Positions 6,916 to 16,248 of a DNA stretch of 43,761 bases are shown here, piece after piece; positions within the stretch are counted from its first letter, which is position 1, and every line of letters starts with the position of its first letter. The translations under genes and the position numbers were made by a program. The notes under the pieces were generated by a model, which saw nothing but the letters and a program-made list of their open reading frames with translations, did no database searches and was not told the DNA's origin. Location: NCBI GenBank assembly GCA_019359675.1, contig JAHHGX010000030.1, positions 1-43,761 of the forward strand. Direction: 5' to 3'. This DNA comes from Calothrix sp. FI2-JRJ7 (GTDB lineage: Bacteria; Cyanobacteriota; Cyanobacteriia; Cyanobacteriales; Nostocaceae).

Positions 6916-7158
6916 TTAACATCCACCTATTTGACCACGATGACCATTATTCAACTTAGGAACAGGAGTTGCATTTAATCCATAAACCATACGGATATAA
7001 TGGTTATTTTTATCTTGGGTAGGAATGGTTTTATCTTCCGTCGGAACAGGTGTATTGTAGTCTGCTTTTTCTAACGGGTTCTTTGGAGCTAGTATTTGGT
7101 CTATCGTGATGTTTTTAAGTGATTCAGAATCAACTGTGTGAAATGTAGGTTCGCTCAT
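6916..7158 (-). CDS. Small unknown protein, possible RiPP precursor
   Basis: This 80-residue hydrophilic protein starts MSEPTFHTVDSESLKNITID and has a proline/threonine-rich middle (NTPVPTEDKTIPTQD). It ends with RMVYGLNATPVPK and a Gly-rich C-terminus closing GGC. An acidic helical leader followed by a short distinct tail is typical of ribosomal peptide precursors. The X-Tyr-Gly within an ATPVP context recalls the splice motif of spliceotide precursors. No radical-SAM or other maturase is near, so this is a weak inference. The start ATG is at 7156-7158. It is otherwise unrecognised. Confidence 0.5.
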   Translation of the reverse strand: MSEPTFHTVDSESLKNITIDQILAPKNPLEKADYNTPVPTEDKTIPTQDKNNHYIRMVYGLNATPVPKLNNGHRGQIGGC

Positions 7159-7605
7159 AAATTTTGTAGTTATATTTGATTGTTAACATACAACTACAAC
7201 GTTAGATAGAAACTTTTCGGATTTTATAGATAATTTAATTTGAGATTTTTACAATACTAACACTTTACGTTGTTAATTATACCAATGGTTTCTTCTTAAT
7301 AATTCTTTCTTTGTGTACGAGCATGTCTAAAGAGCGGGAAATGCTCGCTCCTTATGTGGTTCATCCCTTTTACCTCTGTACAGACGCTCCTGAACCGGAG
7401 CGTCTCTACTGTGCCTCTGTGATAAATATATATACGATAATATGCTGAGTTTTATAATAGTGCGTGTTATTGAAAATTTTGTAGATGCTACCCTACGGGA
7501 AAACTGCGTTAACGTTCACGACTCATGACAATTGAGAGAGAGTGAAAAGTATAAATCTTGTGGGATGGGCTTTAAGAATGCCCTGTCCCATCATACCTTC
7601 TTTAC
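7159..7605. other. Intergenic with palindromes, no gene seen
   Basis: A 447-bp spacer. It holds GAGCGGGAAATGCTCGCTC (about 7332-7350), a GACGCTCCTGAACCGGAGCGTC palindrome in a GTAGAGACG-type repeat (about 7383-7410), a taccctacgggaaaa block (about 7488) shared with 22976, and a TGGGATGGGC/GCCCTGTCCCA hairpin (7560-7590). That last hairpin sits just after the HdeD stop and may end its transcript. Confidence 0.6.
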
Positions 7606-8184
7606 TTACGCACTGGCGCCTTGGTCTAAACTTTGGTCTGCACTGTTTAATGCTGAACGCGCGTTGATTGATAGCATTACTCGTGATACACCTGTTGCTA
7701 AAATGCTGGCACCTAGACCTGTACCTATTAACCAAGGTGCGTTATATGGAAATTGGAACCATATTAAGGCGCCTAATATTAAAGTGACAATACCGTTACC
7801 TAATGCCCATGTCCAGTTTTGTTGTGGACGAATACGGAATGCTAAGATTAACTCGAATGTACCTTCGGTTAGTAAGAAGCTACCAAGTAACAGTGTTAAA
7901 GTTAATATTCCTGTTAATGGGTAGACGAATAGCATTATACCTGTTGCTATATATAAAGCGCTGAGTAAAATCTTCCAGATGAAACCACCTTCATGACGGG
8001 TTTGGGTGGCATAGACTAATTTGGTAAATCCTGCTGTAATTAAGATTAAGGCTACCCAAGTCTCTGCAAATATTGTAGATACTACTGGTAATGCAATTGC
8101 TGCTATTCCCAGAACTGTTAGTACTATACCTGATATGAGGGCACCGTTTACACTTTTTTTAATTTCGCTGGAGTTAGCTACCAT
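7606..8184 (-). CDS. HdeD family membrane protein (DUF308)
   Basis: This 192-residue protein has six hydrophobic segments in three pairs, the HdeD/DUF308 pattern: VNGALISGIVLTVLGIAAIA, then ALILITAGFTKLVYA, then ILLSALYIATGIMLFVYP, and so on. In enterobacteria HdeD belongs to an acid-resistance island; cyanobacterial homologues are not characterised. A hydrophilic C-terminal tail follows the last segment. ATG at 8182-8184. It stands alone between spacers. Confidence 0.9.
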   Translation of the reverse strand: MVANSSEIKKSVNGALISGIVLTVLGIAAIALPVVSTIFAETWVALILITAGFTKLVYATQTRHEGGFIWKILLSALYIATGIMLFVYPLTGILTLTLLLGSFLLTEGTFELILAFRIRPQQNWTWALGNGIVTLILGALIWFQFPYNAPWLIGTGLGASILATGVSRVMLSINARSALNSADQSLDQGASA

Positions 8185-8318
8185 AAATACCTTCTTGTTG
8201 CTTGAAATTGCTTAACCTTAAGGCTAGGTAATTTCGAGGGTGTTTTGCATCACCCTAGGGTAGAACTATAGGTATGATTTTATCTGCTGAAAGAATTATT
8301 TGATATATGTATCCAAAG

Positions 8319-8741
8319 TTATTTGATTATATGTTCTAGTTTATCTACAAGTTGTTGCGCTAAATTTAATAAGTCTATTCCACTTTTATTGTTGATGCTA
8401 CTTATGAGCAAATCTTTAACTGCAAATACTCTATTTTCTTCTGTAGAAATGTTCATGCAGTTGTCTAAGTAATCAGATATTTCTGGAATTGATTTGTGGT
8501 GAAGCATATCTCGTAAATTTAATGCTACCAAATCATTACTTAGGAGAAAACTAGTTATTAATTCTAATGATGTATCTTCGTCTCCCCATTTTGATAACCA
8601 GTCTCCATCTACATCCTCATAATATAGATAAGCGGCATTGATTCCATATCTAAGTATATTATCTTGCAGTTCTTGGGCGGCATCTACAGCTTGCACAAAC
8701 TTTTCTAGTCTTTGCTGACGGTCAATAGCCTTATTTACCAT
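8319..8741 (-). CDS. Unknown protein, 140 residues
   Basis: Not recognised. The sequence is soluble, acidic and probably all-helical. It has YLYYEDVDGDWLSKWGDED in the first half and a C-terminal amphipathic segment (NLAQQLVDKLEHIIK). ATG at 8739-8741 opens MVNKAIDRQQRLEKFVQAVD. It is 90 bp downstream of another unknown gene on the same strand, so the two may be cotranscribed. No signal peptide or membrane segment is visible. Confidence 0.65.
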   Translation of the reverse strand: MVNKAIDRQQRLEKFVQAVDAAQELQDNILRYGINAAYLYYEDVDGDWLSKWGDEDTSLELITSFLLSNDLVALNLRDMLHHKSIPEISDYLDNCMNISTEENRVFAVKDLLISSINNKSGIDLLNLAQQLVDKLEHIIK

Positions 8742-8831
8742 GATGACTGTTATTCTCTAAGTAATAGTTATGTAATAATTGTTTTAAGTGCTTGAAATTA
8801 GAATCAAAAAAATTAGTGTGATGGCATGTGG

Positions 8832-9524
8832 TTATAAGTTAAATTTTAGATAACTAGCAGGCGCCAAATTATTGCTGTTATATATTATTACATTTACCAT
8901 TTGACTCACATAGTTACTTGTGGCGGGGTTGTAACTTAAGAATAGCCCTCTTTCTATTGCCCATATACGTAGTGTATTTTCCCATTCATCTGATTTCGAT
9001 TGTGAGTGTTCATCTGAGAGACTTGTGAGTTGTACACAAAGAGGTTTGAAACGACTACAAACTATTATATCAGTTGCCATCGATAAGTCAGCTATATAGC
9101 GTCGAACAATTTCACTATTACGTTTTTGTATCTCCGAACTCACAGATTCTATCAAGGCGCCGTCTTTTTGAGTAAACTCACCCGCCATAATTTTCTGTCT
9201 CCAAACATAAAATTTGGGGTCGTTCTCGTTTAACCATTTGGGGAATAAGTCACTATACCAATATCTTAATGCAGAACTGAGTACATTTAACGCAGCAAGT
9301 CGTTCTTCTTCGGATGGCATTGATTGAAGTATCAGCCAAGCTTCTGCATCTTGAATTATTTGTAACAAAAGTAAACTTACCAAAGGTTTAGCTGTCAGTA
9401 AACCAGGTTTGACATTTTTTACCCAACGATTTAATTCCTCTAACCTCCTTGCTAAATTCATATCTACCTCAAAAGCTGACTCTATCAATGATTTCAGCCT
9501 TTCTTTTAACTCTGTTGCTTGCAC
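8832..9524 (-). CDS. Unknown protein, 230 residues
   Basis: Not recognised. It is mainly helical, with an N-terminal heptad-like region (LKERLKSLIESAFEVDMNLARRLEE) and a tryptophan-rich middle (YWYSDLFPKWLNENDPKFYVW). The last third is more strand-like. No enzyme motif or membrane segment was seen. It lies downstream of lysS on the same strand, but a strong terminator and about 95 bp separate them. Confidence 0.65.
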   Translation of the reverse strand: MQATELKERLKSLIESAFEVDMNLARRLEELNRWVKNVKPGLLTAKPLVSLLLLQIIQDAEAWLILQSMPSEEERLAALNVLSSALRYWYSDLFPKWLNENDPKFYVWRQKIMAGEFTQKDGALIESVSSEIQKRNSEIVRRYIADLSMATDIIVCSRFKPLCVQLTSLSDEHSQSKSDEWENTLRIWAIERGLFLSYNPATSNYVSQMVNVIIYNSNNLAPASYLKFNL

Positions 9525-9586
9525 TCTGCACTTTCCTTGGAGAAATACTCACGCTCGAAAGAGATTTTAAGATTTTTTGGACACAT

Positions 9587-9616
9587 AAAAAAGGGTAGGC
9601 TTTTCAACCCACCCTT
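9587..9616 (-). terminator. Rho-independent terminator of lysS
   Basis: On the minus strand AAGGGTGGG pairs with CCTACCCTT around an eight-base loop and runs into TTTTTT (complement of 9587-9592). It begins six bases after the lysS stop codon. Confidence 0.8.
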
Positions 9617-9621
9617 ACAAT

Positions 9622-11142
9622 TTATGTTTCAGCTTTTTCTGAGTCGGGTTTTTCTGGTTTTAGGAGCGGGAATGCGATAACGTCACGGATGCTCGCAGAA
9701 TCGGTAAGTAGCATGACTAACCTGTCTATACCTATACCTAATCCTCCTGTAGGTGGCATTCCATATTCCAAGGCAGTCAGAAAATCTTCATCTACACCTT
9801 GTGCTTCTAAGTCTCCCTCCGCTTTACGTGCTGCTTGTGCTTCTAAGCGTTGACGTTGGTCGATGGGGTCGGTAAGTTCTGAGAAACTGTTTGCGGTTTC
9901 TCTTCCGACTATAAATAATTCAAACCGTTCTACTAAACCTGGTTTGGAACGATGCGGTTTTGCAAGAGGTGAAATTTCAACCGGATAGTCTATTACAAAT
10001 GTTGGCTGAATTAAAGTTGTTTCGACTTTTTCTTCAAATGCCAAATTTAATAACTTACCTATTGATTTACATTCGTCTACACCTGGTACATTTGCACTTT
10101 TTAAGGTGCCTTTAGCTTCATCTAGACTGCAAGTAGTGATATCCATACCTGTGGCTTCTTTGACTAAATCATGCATTGTCGCCCGTCGCCACGGTGGTGT
10201 TAAATCGATTTCCTGTCCCTGATAGTTGATTTTCAAGGTTCCTAAAACAGATTCAGCAACAGTGGTAATAACCCCCTCCGTTAAATCCATCATGTCGTTA
10301 TAATCAACATATGCCTGGTAAATTTCAACGGATGTAAATTCAGGATTATGACGAGTCGAAATACCCTCGTTGCGGAAAATCCGCCCCATTTCAAAAACTT
10401 TTTCAAATCCACCTACTATCAACCGTTTTAAGTGTAACTCGGTAGCGATACGTAAGTACAACTCCATTTCTAAGGTGTTGTGGTAGGTAATAAATGGTCT
10501 TGCATCGGCGCCTCCTGCTTCGCTTTGTAATACTGGGGTTTCAATCTCCAGAAAATCGCGTTCTTCCAAATAGCGACGAATACCCGCTGTAATTTGGGCA
10601 CGGCGCCGAAAAGTTTGTTTAACTTCGGGGTTAACAATTAAGTCAACATATCGCTGACGATAGCGCTTGGTAATATCTGTTAACCCATGCCATTTGTCGG
10701 GCAAAGGCAATAAAGATTTACTCAAAATATCAAATTGCTTGACAAATACCGACAATTCACCCTTTTGAGTTCGTTTAATAGTACCTTTAACGCCAATGAT
10801 GTCACCCACATCTACAAGTTTGTCAACTGTTTTGAAGGCATTGGGAATTGTTTCTCCCATACCTTCGTCTATAACTTGCTTCTCTATATATAGTTGAATT
10901 TTTCCCGAATCATCTTCAAGGGTACAAAAAGCCAGCTTTCCCATAAAGCGGCGCCCCATTACACGTCCAGCAACAGCAACTTCAACATCCGCTTCTTCGC
11001 CGCTAGGCAAGTCAACGAATTTTTGCTGTAACTCGACTGTATGGTGCGTTGACTCCCAACGATAAGCGTAGGGATTTATTCCTAGCTGTCTAAACTGCTC
11101 TGCTTTCTCTAGCCTTGTGGCACGGATATCTTCTTCCGACAT
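9622..11142 (-). CDS. lysS: Lysyl-tRNA synthetase (class II)
   Basis: LysS charges tRNA-Lys with lysine using ATP, in the cytosol. The 506-residue protein has the expected length and order. An N-terminal OB-fold anticodon domain (about 55-145) includes [18 protein letters not shown]. Class II motif 1 is [10 protein letters not shown] (197-206). Motif 2 is [18 protein letters not shown] (256-273). Motif 3 is [14 protein letters not shown] near the C-terminus. The ATG at 11140-11142 opens [16 protein letters not shown]. The gene is monocistronic, with its own terminator and a long upstream spacer shared with the WD40 gene. Confidence 0.98.
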   Translation of the reverse strand: MSEEDIRATRLEKAEQFRQLGINPYAYRWESTHHTVELQQKFVDLPSGEEADVEVAVAGRVMGRRFMGKLAFCTLEDDSGKIQLYIEKQVIDEGMGETIPNAFKTVDKLVDVGDIIGVKGTIKRTQKGELSVFVKQFDILSKSLLPLPDKWHGLTDITKRYRQRYVDLIVNPEVKQTFRRRAQITAGIRRYLEERDFLEIETPVLQSEAGGADARPFITYHNTLEMELYLRIATELHLKRLIVGGFEKVFEMGRIFRNEGISTRHNPEFTSVEIYQAYVDYNDMMDLTEGVITTVAESVLGTLKINYQGQEIDLTPPWRRATMHDLVKEATGMDITTCSLDEAKGTLKSANVPGVDECKSIGKLLNLAFEEKVETTLIQPTFVIDYPVEISPLAKPHRSKPGLVERFELFIVGRETANSFSELTDPIDQRQRLEAQAARKAEGDLEAQGVDEDFLTALEYGMPPTGGLGIGIDRLVMLLTDSASIRDVIAFPLLKPEKPDSEKAET

Positions 11143-12033
11143 GGTTTACGAACTATTAAGGGCAAGAATTAATTATAGAACCGTCGATACGCCACCAGAA
11201 TTTAAATTCTTTCTTGGCTATCTAAAGATAAAACTTAAAAGTCTCCAATTAAGTAGGTAAAATAGCTTACAATGATTCGACTTTTAATTGTTAACAAATT
11301 TAAAGCAAAATTCCTTTACTCTTCCGTATAACTACGAGTGACATGAGTACTTTTAACAAGCTACAACGTAAGTGAAATTGATGCTGCGGTGGTTCCCTAA
11401 ATTGTTCTGCTCACGTATTACCTTTAGCTGCTGCTAGAAAATCTGAGCAAAGTTAATAATTTCTTAATAAGTTGAGTAAGTATTTATACATTGTTACTCA
11501 GTTAGCATCAAATTTCGACAACCGTAAAAACACGCTTATACTACGTCATCATCAACAAGGTTAAAAAAGGAGAGTTTTGCTGTTATTGCTCTTGGATACT
11601 ACTGTTTACATACATTTTCAGTAGCATTGCTCACCAAAGCGCGACTGATTATTTATTGTTAACCAGCAAAGATTAACAATAAAATTAACGTATGTTAACC
11701 ATTAACTATTAACATTTTATAAAGTTATGTTTATTTTATTGCTATAGAATGGAAAATATAGTTAAGGGTTGGCACATAAAATTAGAAAACAGCAACTTTC
11801 ATCCACAGTTTTTAACTTTTGTTCATGAAATCGGTATGTTTAAGCCGGAAAGTTGACAAAAAGTAGAGAATTTACCGAGTGATTGCTCACTCAACCCTTT
11901 ACCAACAATCTGTTGCGCGCTTGTACCCAAGGTTACTGAACCTGTGTCTACCGTGTTCGCAGCACTTTTTAATGCGTCTTAAATAGGCGCCCTCTTACTA
12001 GAACACAAATACTAAAAATTTTTGAGCGGGACT
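11143..12033. other. Long divergent intergenic region, no gene seen
   Basis: About 890 bp separate the divergent lysS and WD40 genes. I see no convincing coding frame, tRNA or conserved RNA. A stretch at about 11656-11712 is rich in TTAAC/GTTAA motifs (gttaacc, attaaca, attaacg, gttaacc, attaacta, attaaca). AT-rich sequence at about 11690-11760 could hold a promoter. A long 5' untranslated region or an unannotated small RNA is possible. Confidence 0.5.
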
Positions 12034-13101
12034 ATGTTTTTACCATCACGTATATCGAATTTCGTTTCTGAATCCACCGCAAGTGCTGCAAACCGTGTGT
12101 CTTCAATAGAAGCTTCAGCTAAAAGTGCTGTGTTATCGCCTGTGCAGGAATTATCAGGGAAGACGGTAACATTAGGATTAGCAGAAGTAGCAGTAGAGGT
12201 AGTTAGAAAAACTGCTTCGTTACTGAAAGCTCAAAGTTGGAAGTGCGTCCATAATTTTTTGAGAAACTCGCAGGCAGTAGCATTTAGTCCCGATGGAACA
12301 ATGCTAGCGACTGGTAGTATAGAGATTAAACTATGGGATTTGCAGACTGGTGAAGTAATTCATACAATCAAGCGCAACTCTGGTATTTTGAAGTCACTTG
12401 CCTTTAGTCCCGATGGCAAGACCTTAATTAGTACTGGTTTGAGTCAGCGTATTGAGTTGTGGAATACTATCAGCGGTGAGCAAATTCGTGAATATGTTAC
12501 TCATGCGTATGGAGTAAATGCACTAGTGTTCGGTGCAGATGGTAAAACTTTCGTTTCGGGTGACAGAGGTAAAACAGTTCAAATTTGGAATGCAGACGAA
12601 GAACATGCAGCAGCTACTTTTGTCAAGCATGACGATTGGGTAAATGCTCTAGCAATTAGTCCCAACGGTGCAATTCTTGCGAGTGGAAGTTATGACGAAA
12701 CCATAAAACTGTGGAATCTGAATACAAAAACTGAAATTGCGGCCTTCAACGCGCAGTCCCCAGTATTCTCAATTGCGTTTAGTTCAGATAGACGACTATT
12801 TGTTTGTGGTTGTGCTGATGGAAAAATTAAATTGTGGAACTGGCAGACCGGAGAGTTTGTTGGAGTAATTGTTGGTCATAGCGACGAAGTATATTCTGTA
12901 GCGATAAACAGTGATAGTACTGTACTTGCTTCTGGATGTGCCGATAAAACCATTAAACTTTGGAATTTACAAACTGGGGAAGAAATTACAACTCTTACCG
13001 GACATGAATCCAGCGTTAAAAAATTAGTGTTTAGTCCTGATGGGCAAATGCTAGTAAGTGCTGGTGCTAATGGCGCCGTTAAAGTTTGGCGCCGTGGCTA
13101 A
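12034..13101 (+). CDS. WD40-repeat protein, seven blades
   Basis: A 355-residue protein. After an N-terminal alanine/serine-rich helical region of about 75 residues come seven WD40 repeats, each ending in a WD-type dipeptide: IKLWD, IELWN, VQIWN, IKLWN, IKLWN, IKLWN and VKVWR. That is one complete beta-propeller. Recurrent AFSPDGKxLxSxG and GHxxxV elements confirm it. Such free-standing propellers act as protein-interaction scaffolds; the partner is unknown. A TTG at 12022 could add four residues. I chose the ATG at 12034, but neither has a clear Shine-Dalgarno. Confidence 0.9.
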   Translation: MFLPSRISNFVSESTASAANRVSSIEASAKSAVLSPVQELSGKTVTLGLAEVAVEVVRKTASLLKAQSWKCVHNFLRNSQAVAFSPDGTMLATGSIEIKLWDLQTGEVIHTIKRNSGILKSLAFSPDGKTLISTGLSQRIELWNTISGEQIREYVTHAYGVNALVFGADGKTFVSGDRGKTVQIWNADEEHAAATFVKHDDWVNALAISPNGAILASGSYDETIKLWNLNTKTEIAAFNAQSPVFSIAFSSDRRLFVCGCADGKIKLWNWQTGEFVGVIVGHSDEVYSVAINSDSTVLASGCADKTIKLWNLQTGEEITTLTGHESSVKKLVFSPDGQMLVSAGANGAVKVWRRG

Positions 13102-13147
13102 TTGCTAATTATACTACTAACAACTAGTTCATGCTAATAATAACTTC

Positions 13148-13178
13148 AAGGGTGTAAAGCTTTGGCTTTGCGCCCTTT
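13148..13178 (+). terminator. Hairpin after the WD40 gene
   Basis: AAGGGTGTAAAGC pairs with GCTTTGCGCCCTT (with G-U pairs) around a short loop, about 50 bp after the stop. The following sequence is T-rich but has no long U-run. Confidence 0.5.
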
Positions 13179-13202
13179 ACTAATTTTAAACTGTAGAAGA
13201 AT

Positions 13203-13312
13203 CCCCCCAACCCCCCGATGATTTGGGGGGCTAAAAATGCCTATTGTTATTAATTAAGTAGGGCTAAAAATGCCTCTTTTTCCCCCCTTATTAAGGGGCT
13301 AGGGGGGATTTT
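13203..13312. repeat. C/G-run palindromes
   Basis: CCCCCCAACCCCCC ... TTGGGGGG (13204-13231) and CCCCCCTTATTAAGGGG ... GGGGGG (13281-13311) are two G/C-run hairpins. A short repeated phrase, ggctaaaaatgcct, links them. They lie just downstream of the HtrA-type protease gene, which reads leftward, and may stop transcription from it. Confidence 0.55.
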
Positions 13313-13320
13313 TCTATTCT

Positions 13321-14538
13321 CTAAGAAGGGTCTTGAAGTTGTGCGGTACGTATAGAAAGTTGCTGTGTTTGGTTGCCGCGCTGAACTTTTAATTGTAAAC
13401 TTTGACCGATGCGACTTTGCTCAACAATATTGAGTAAATCTTCACCTTTGGTTACACGCTTACCATCGACTTGAAGTACAACGTCTCCAATACGAATTCC
13501 CGCAGCAGCAGCAGGAGAGTTAGGAACTACACGCGCGACTAAAATACCATCAACTTCTGGCACTTGAATAGGAGAATTAGGATTTGAATTGAATTGTCTT
13601 GCCGTTTCGGGAGTTAAATCTTCCATGCCAATACCAATAAACGGGTGAGAAACTTGTTCACCACGTTGAAGTTGAGAGGCAATCGATTTTGCTCTGTCGA
13701 TAGGAATTGCAAATCCAATACCCATTGCATCACCGCGAATTGCAGTGTTAATACCAATTACTTCACCCTGTGCGTTTAAAAGCGGTCCACCTGAGTTACC
13801 TGGGTTAATAGCTGCGTCGGTTTGAATAAATTCAAGTCGTTTATTACCAATACCAACATCTCGACTAGTACGGCGTAAAGTACTTACAATACCTAAAGTT
13901 ACAGTATTGTCTAGTCCCAGAGGGTTTCCTACTGCAATCGCCCAGTCTCCAACTTGTACATCTGAAGATGAACCTAACGCTGCTACGGGTAAATCGGCGC
14001 CTGCATTAACTTTAACTAACGCCAAATCGGTAACTTCATCGACACCTTGGACTTTTCCTTGAAAAGTACGACCATCTTTGAGTCTGACTGTGACTCTATC
14101 AGCTTTATCGACGACGTGGGCATTAGTTAAAATTAATCCACTTTTGTCAATGATAAAACCAGAACCTAAACCGCGTTGCTGTTGACTCGGCGCCTGTTGT
14201 GGCAAGTTATCGCCAAAGAAGCGGCGGAAAAAAGGGTCATCAAAAAAAGGGTCAGCAGTGCGTCGTGTAACTGTACGTTCAGTATCAATACGAACAACTG
14301 CCGAACCAACTCGGTTAACTGCGACAGTTACAAAGCTACTGTTACCAATAGCAGCGTTCGCATTTGATGGACGTTGAGCTACTAATGGCATTAATTCTGG
14401 CGCCGTGTCACTAGATACAGGGGAAGCAATGGAAGGAGATACGCTTAGGGTGCCAACTGTTAGCATGACCCCCATAATTATAGCTAATACATGCGTACCA
14501 AATTGGCGGAGTGACCGAGGTAGTTTGGAAAATCGCAT
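13321..14538 (-). CDS. HtrA/DegP-type serine protease (HhoA/HhoB/HtrA group)
   Basis: This is a 405-residue envelope or periplasmic quality-control protease. An N-terminal hydrophobic segment (about 15-38, ending PSIASP) is a signal peptide or anchor. The S1C protease domain has the catalytic triad His141 (TNAHVVD), Asp171 (VTDLALVKV) and Ser249 (NPGNSGGPLL). One PDZ domain follows (about 300-395), with VVPNSPAAAAGIRIGDVVLQ. The single PDZ is typical of the three cyanobacterial paralogues; I cannot tell which one this is. It is divergent from the metal-sensor gene, with 325 bp between. Confidence 0.95.
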   Translation of the reverse strand: MRFSKLPRSLRQFGTHVLAIIMGVMLTVGTLSVSPSIASPVSSDTAPELMPLVAQRPSNANAAIGNSSFVTVAVNRVGSAVVRIDTERTVTRRTADPFFDDPFFRRFFGDNLPQQAPSQQQRGLGSGFIIDKSGLILTNAHVVDKADRVTVRLKDGRTFQGKVQGVDEVTDLALVKVNAGADLPVAALGSSSDVQVGDWAIAVGNPLGLDNTVTLGIVSTLRRTSRDVGIGNKRLEFIQTDAAINPGNSGGPLLNAQGEVIGINTAIRGDAMGIGFAIPIDRAKSIASQLQRGEQVSHPFIGIGMEDLTPETARQFNSNPNSPIQVPEVDGILVARVVPNSPAAAAGIRIGDVVLQVDGKRVTKGEDLLNIVEQSRIGQSLQLKVQRGNQTQQLSIRTAQLQDPS

Positions 14539-14863
14539 ATCTACAACCTAATTTTTCGTTCAATAAATAAAGTGATGGGAGCGTGAAAACCGCGCGTATT
14601 GGTTTAAATCTCTAGAAAACAGACGAAGAAAGGCATCTAATGGTTGCACTTCTCGCTCCAACAAACGGATAAGTTTTCCTAGCAGTACAGCATAAACCAC
14701 TCATTATCAAAGTTATTTGTAAATGTAACTCTAAAGCTATTATAGACATCCGTACTTGCCCATTCGGGTTTTACACCTAAGCAGTTATCATCTTTGTAAT
14801 TCCACTTTCCAGGTTGCATCTAGGCTAGGATTGATTTTAATAACACTTCTTGCTTACTAACTC
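14539..14863. other. Divergent promoter region between protease and metal sensor
   Basis: This 325-bp spacer separates two divergent genes. I see no further gene. A clear operator for the CsoR/RcnR-type regulator (a G-tract flanked by AT inverted repeats) is not evident by eye. Confidence 0.5.
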
Positions 14864-15268
14864 ATGAATGGAACCAACCGACTAAAAAAAGAACCTTTGC
14901 CTGTTTCTGATTCACTCAAAAATGTCTCGGATAGTTCCTCTCTCAAAATTGGACATGATGAACATGACCATTCACATAACCACTCAGCGCATCCTCATGT
15001 ACATAGCGAAGAATCTCTCAGACGTATTGTAAACCGACTATCGCGAATTGAAGGACATGTTCGCGGCATAAAGACAATGGTACAACAAAATAGTCCTTGT
15101 CCAGATGTACTATTGCAAATTGCTGCTGTGCGTGGCGCCTTAGACCGAGTTGCTCGCATCGTTTTGGATGAACACTTAAGTGAGTGTATTTCTAGAGCCT
15201 CGAAGGAAGGTAATATTGAAACAGAAATCGAGCAACTCAAAGCTGCCTTAGATAGATTTTTACCTTAA
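14864..15268 (+). CDS. CsoR/RcnR-family metal sensor, InrS-like
   Basis: This 134-residue DUF156 repressor forms helical tetramers that release DNA when metal binds. The core runs from about 50 to 134 (RRIVNRLSRIEGHVRGIKTMV). Cys79, His104 and Cys108 are placed as in the family's Cys-His-Cys site, with the 25- and 4-residue spacings of the nickel sensor InrS and copper sensor CsoR. A long N-terminal tail is histidine-rich (HDEHDHSHNHSAHPHVH, 31-47), as in the Synechocystis nickel sensor InrS. I infer nickel or a related metal. No metal exporter is adjacent; menH follows 41 bp downstream. Confidence 0.85.
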   Translation: MNGTNRLKKEPLPVSDSLKNVSDSSSLKIGHDEHDHSHNHSAHPHVHSEESLRRIVNRLSRIEGHVRGIKTMVQQNSPCPDVLLQIAAVRGALDRVARIVLDEHLSECISRASKEGNIETEIEQLKAALDRFLP

Positions 15269-15309
15269 ACGACTTTTTACCAAGGTAAATTATTAGTTAT
15301 AAATTAAAA

Positions 15310-16146
15310 ATGCTGGGTAGTAAATATCAACTTAATTATATTTTTCAGGGTGATGTAAATAAACCAACAATTCTATTTCTACACGGTTTTATGGGTGACT
15401 GTGAAGAATTTGAAGACGTTGTGGCAATAATTTCAGATTTAAATCATTTTTCGTTTTTAACAGTTGATTTACCAGGGCACGGAAAAAATCAACTGTTAGA
15501 AAATGATAATTATTACACAATGGAATTCACAGCCCAAAGTATAATCAACTTACTCAACGAATTAAAAATATCTAACTGTTTTTTGATTGGTTACTCAATG
15601 GGTGGTAGATTAGCTTTATATTTAACATTAAACTTCCCTCAACGTTTTTTTAAAGTTATTCTAGAATCTGCCTCTCCTGGCTTACCTACAGAAACACAGC
15701 GTTTAGAACGAGTCAAAAGCGATAATCAAATAGCCAGAAAGCTAAACCGAATCAATACAAGTGAGGATTTTACAGCCTTTTTATCAGCTTGGTATACTCA
15801 ATCTATTTTCGGTAATATTAAAAATCATTCTCACTATGAGAAACTAATTACAACTCGGCTTAAAAATATCCCTGCTGAATTAGCAAAATCGTTATGTTGG
15901 ATGGGAACAGGAACTCAACCATCACTTTGGGAAAAGATAAAGACAAATAGACTGCCAATACTTTTATTAGTTGGAGAATACGATAAAAAATTTATTGACA
16001 TAAACACTAAAATGGTAGATGCCTGTAAATATTGTAACTTGAATATAATTTCAGGCGCCGGACATAATATTCATTTTGAACAACCACATATTTTTGCAGA
16101 AAAAGTTTTAAGTTTTTTAGCCCACATTCCTCACTTCAAAATCTAG
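15310..16146 (+). CDS. menH: MenH-type alpha/beta hydrolase (SHCHC synthase)
   Basis: MenH eliminates pyruvate from SEPHCHC to give SHCHC in menaquinone/phylloquinone synthesis; cyanobacteria need phylloquinone for photosystem I. The 278-residue protein has an alpha/beta-hydrolase fold: HGFMGD (25-30), nucleophile elbow GYSMGGR with Ser96, Asp225 (LVGEYDKKF) and His252 (SGAGHNIHFE). The LESASPGL block (118-125) after the elbow is characteristic of MenH rather than generic hydrolases. It is AT-rich compared with the kinase that follows. It may be cotranscribed with the metal sensor upstream (41 bp gap). Confidence 0.85.
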   Translation: MLGSKYQLNYIFQGDVNKPTILFLHGFMGDCEEFEDVVAIISDLNHFSFLTVDLPGHGKNQLLENDNYYTMEFTAQSIINLLNELKISNCFLIGYSMGGRLALYLTLNFPQRFFKVILESASPGLPTETQRLERVKSDNQIARKLNRINTSEDFTAFLSAWYTQSIFGNIKNHSHYEKLITTRLKNIPAELAKSLCWMGTGTQPSLWEKIKTNRLPILLLVGEYDKKFIDINTKMVDACKYCNLNIISGAGHNIHFEQPHIFAEKVLSFLAHIPHFKI

Positions 16147-16248
16147 TAGCATTTATACCTCCGCCACAAATTCAAGATAAATAAATACTATTCGCACCAT
16201 ACGGGCGCGTGATTTGTAATTGTCAGTCACTACAAGTAACATAAGAAT

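Noticed and set aside
7532-7924. 130-residue open frame on the plus strand
   Set aside because: Antisense to the clear HdeD gene; composition is not protein-like.
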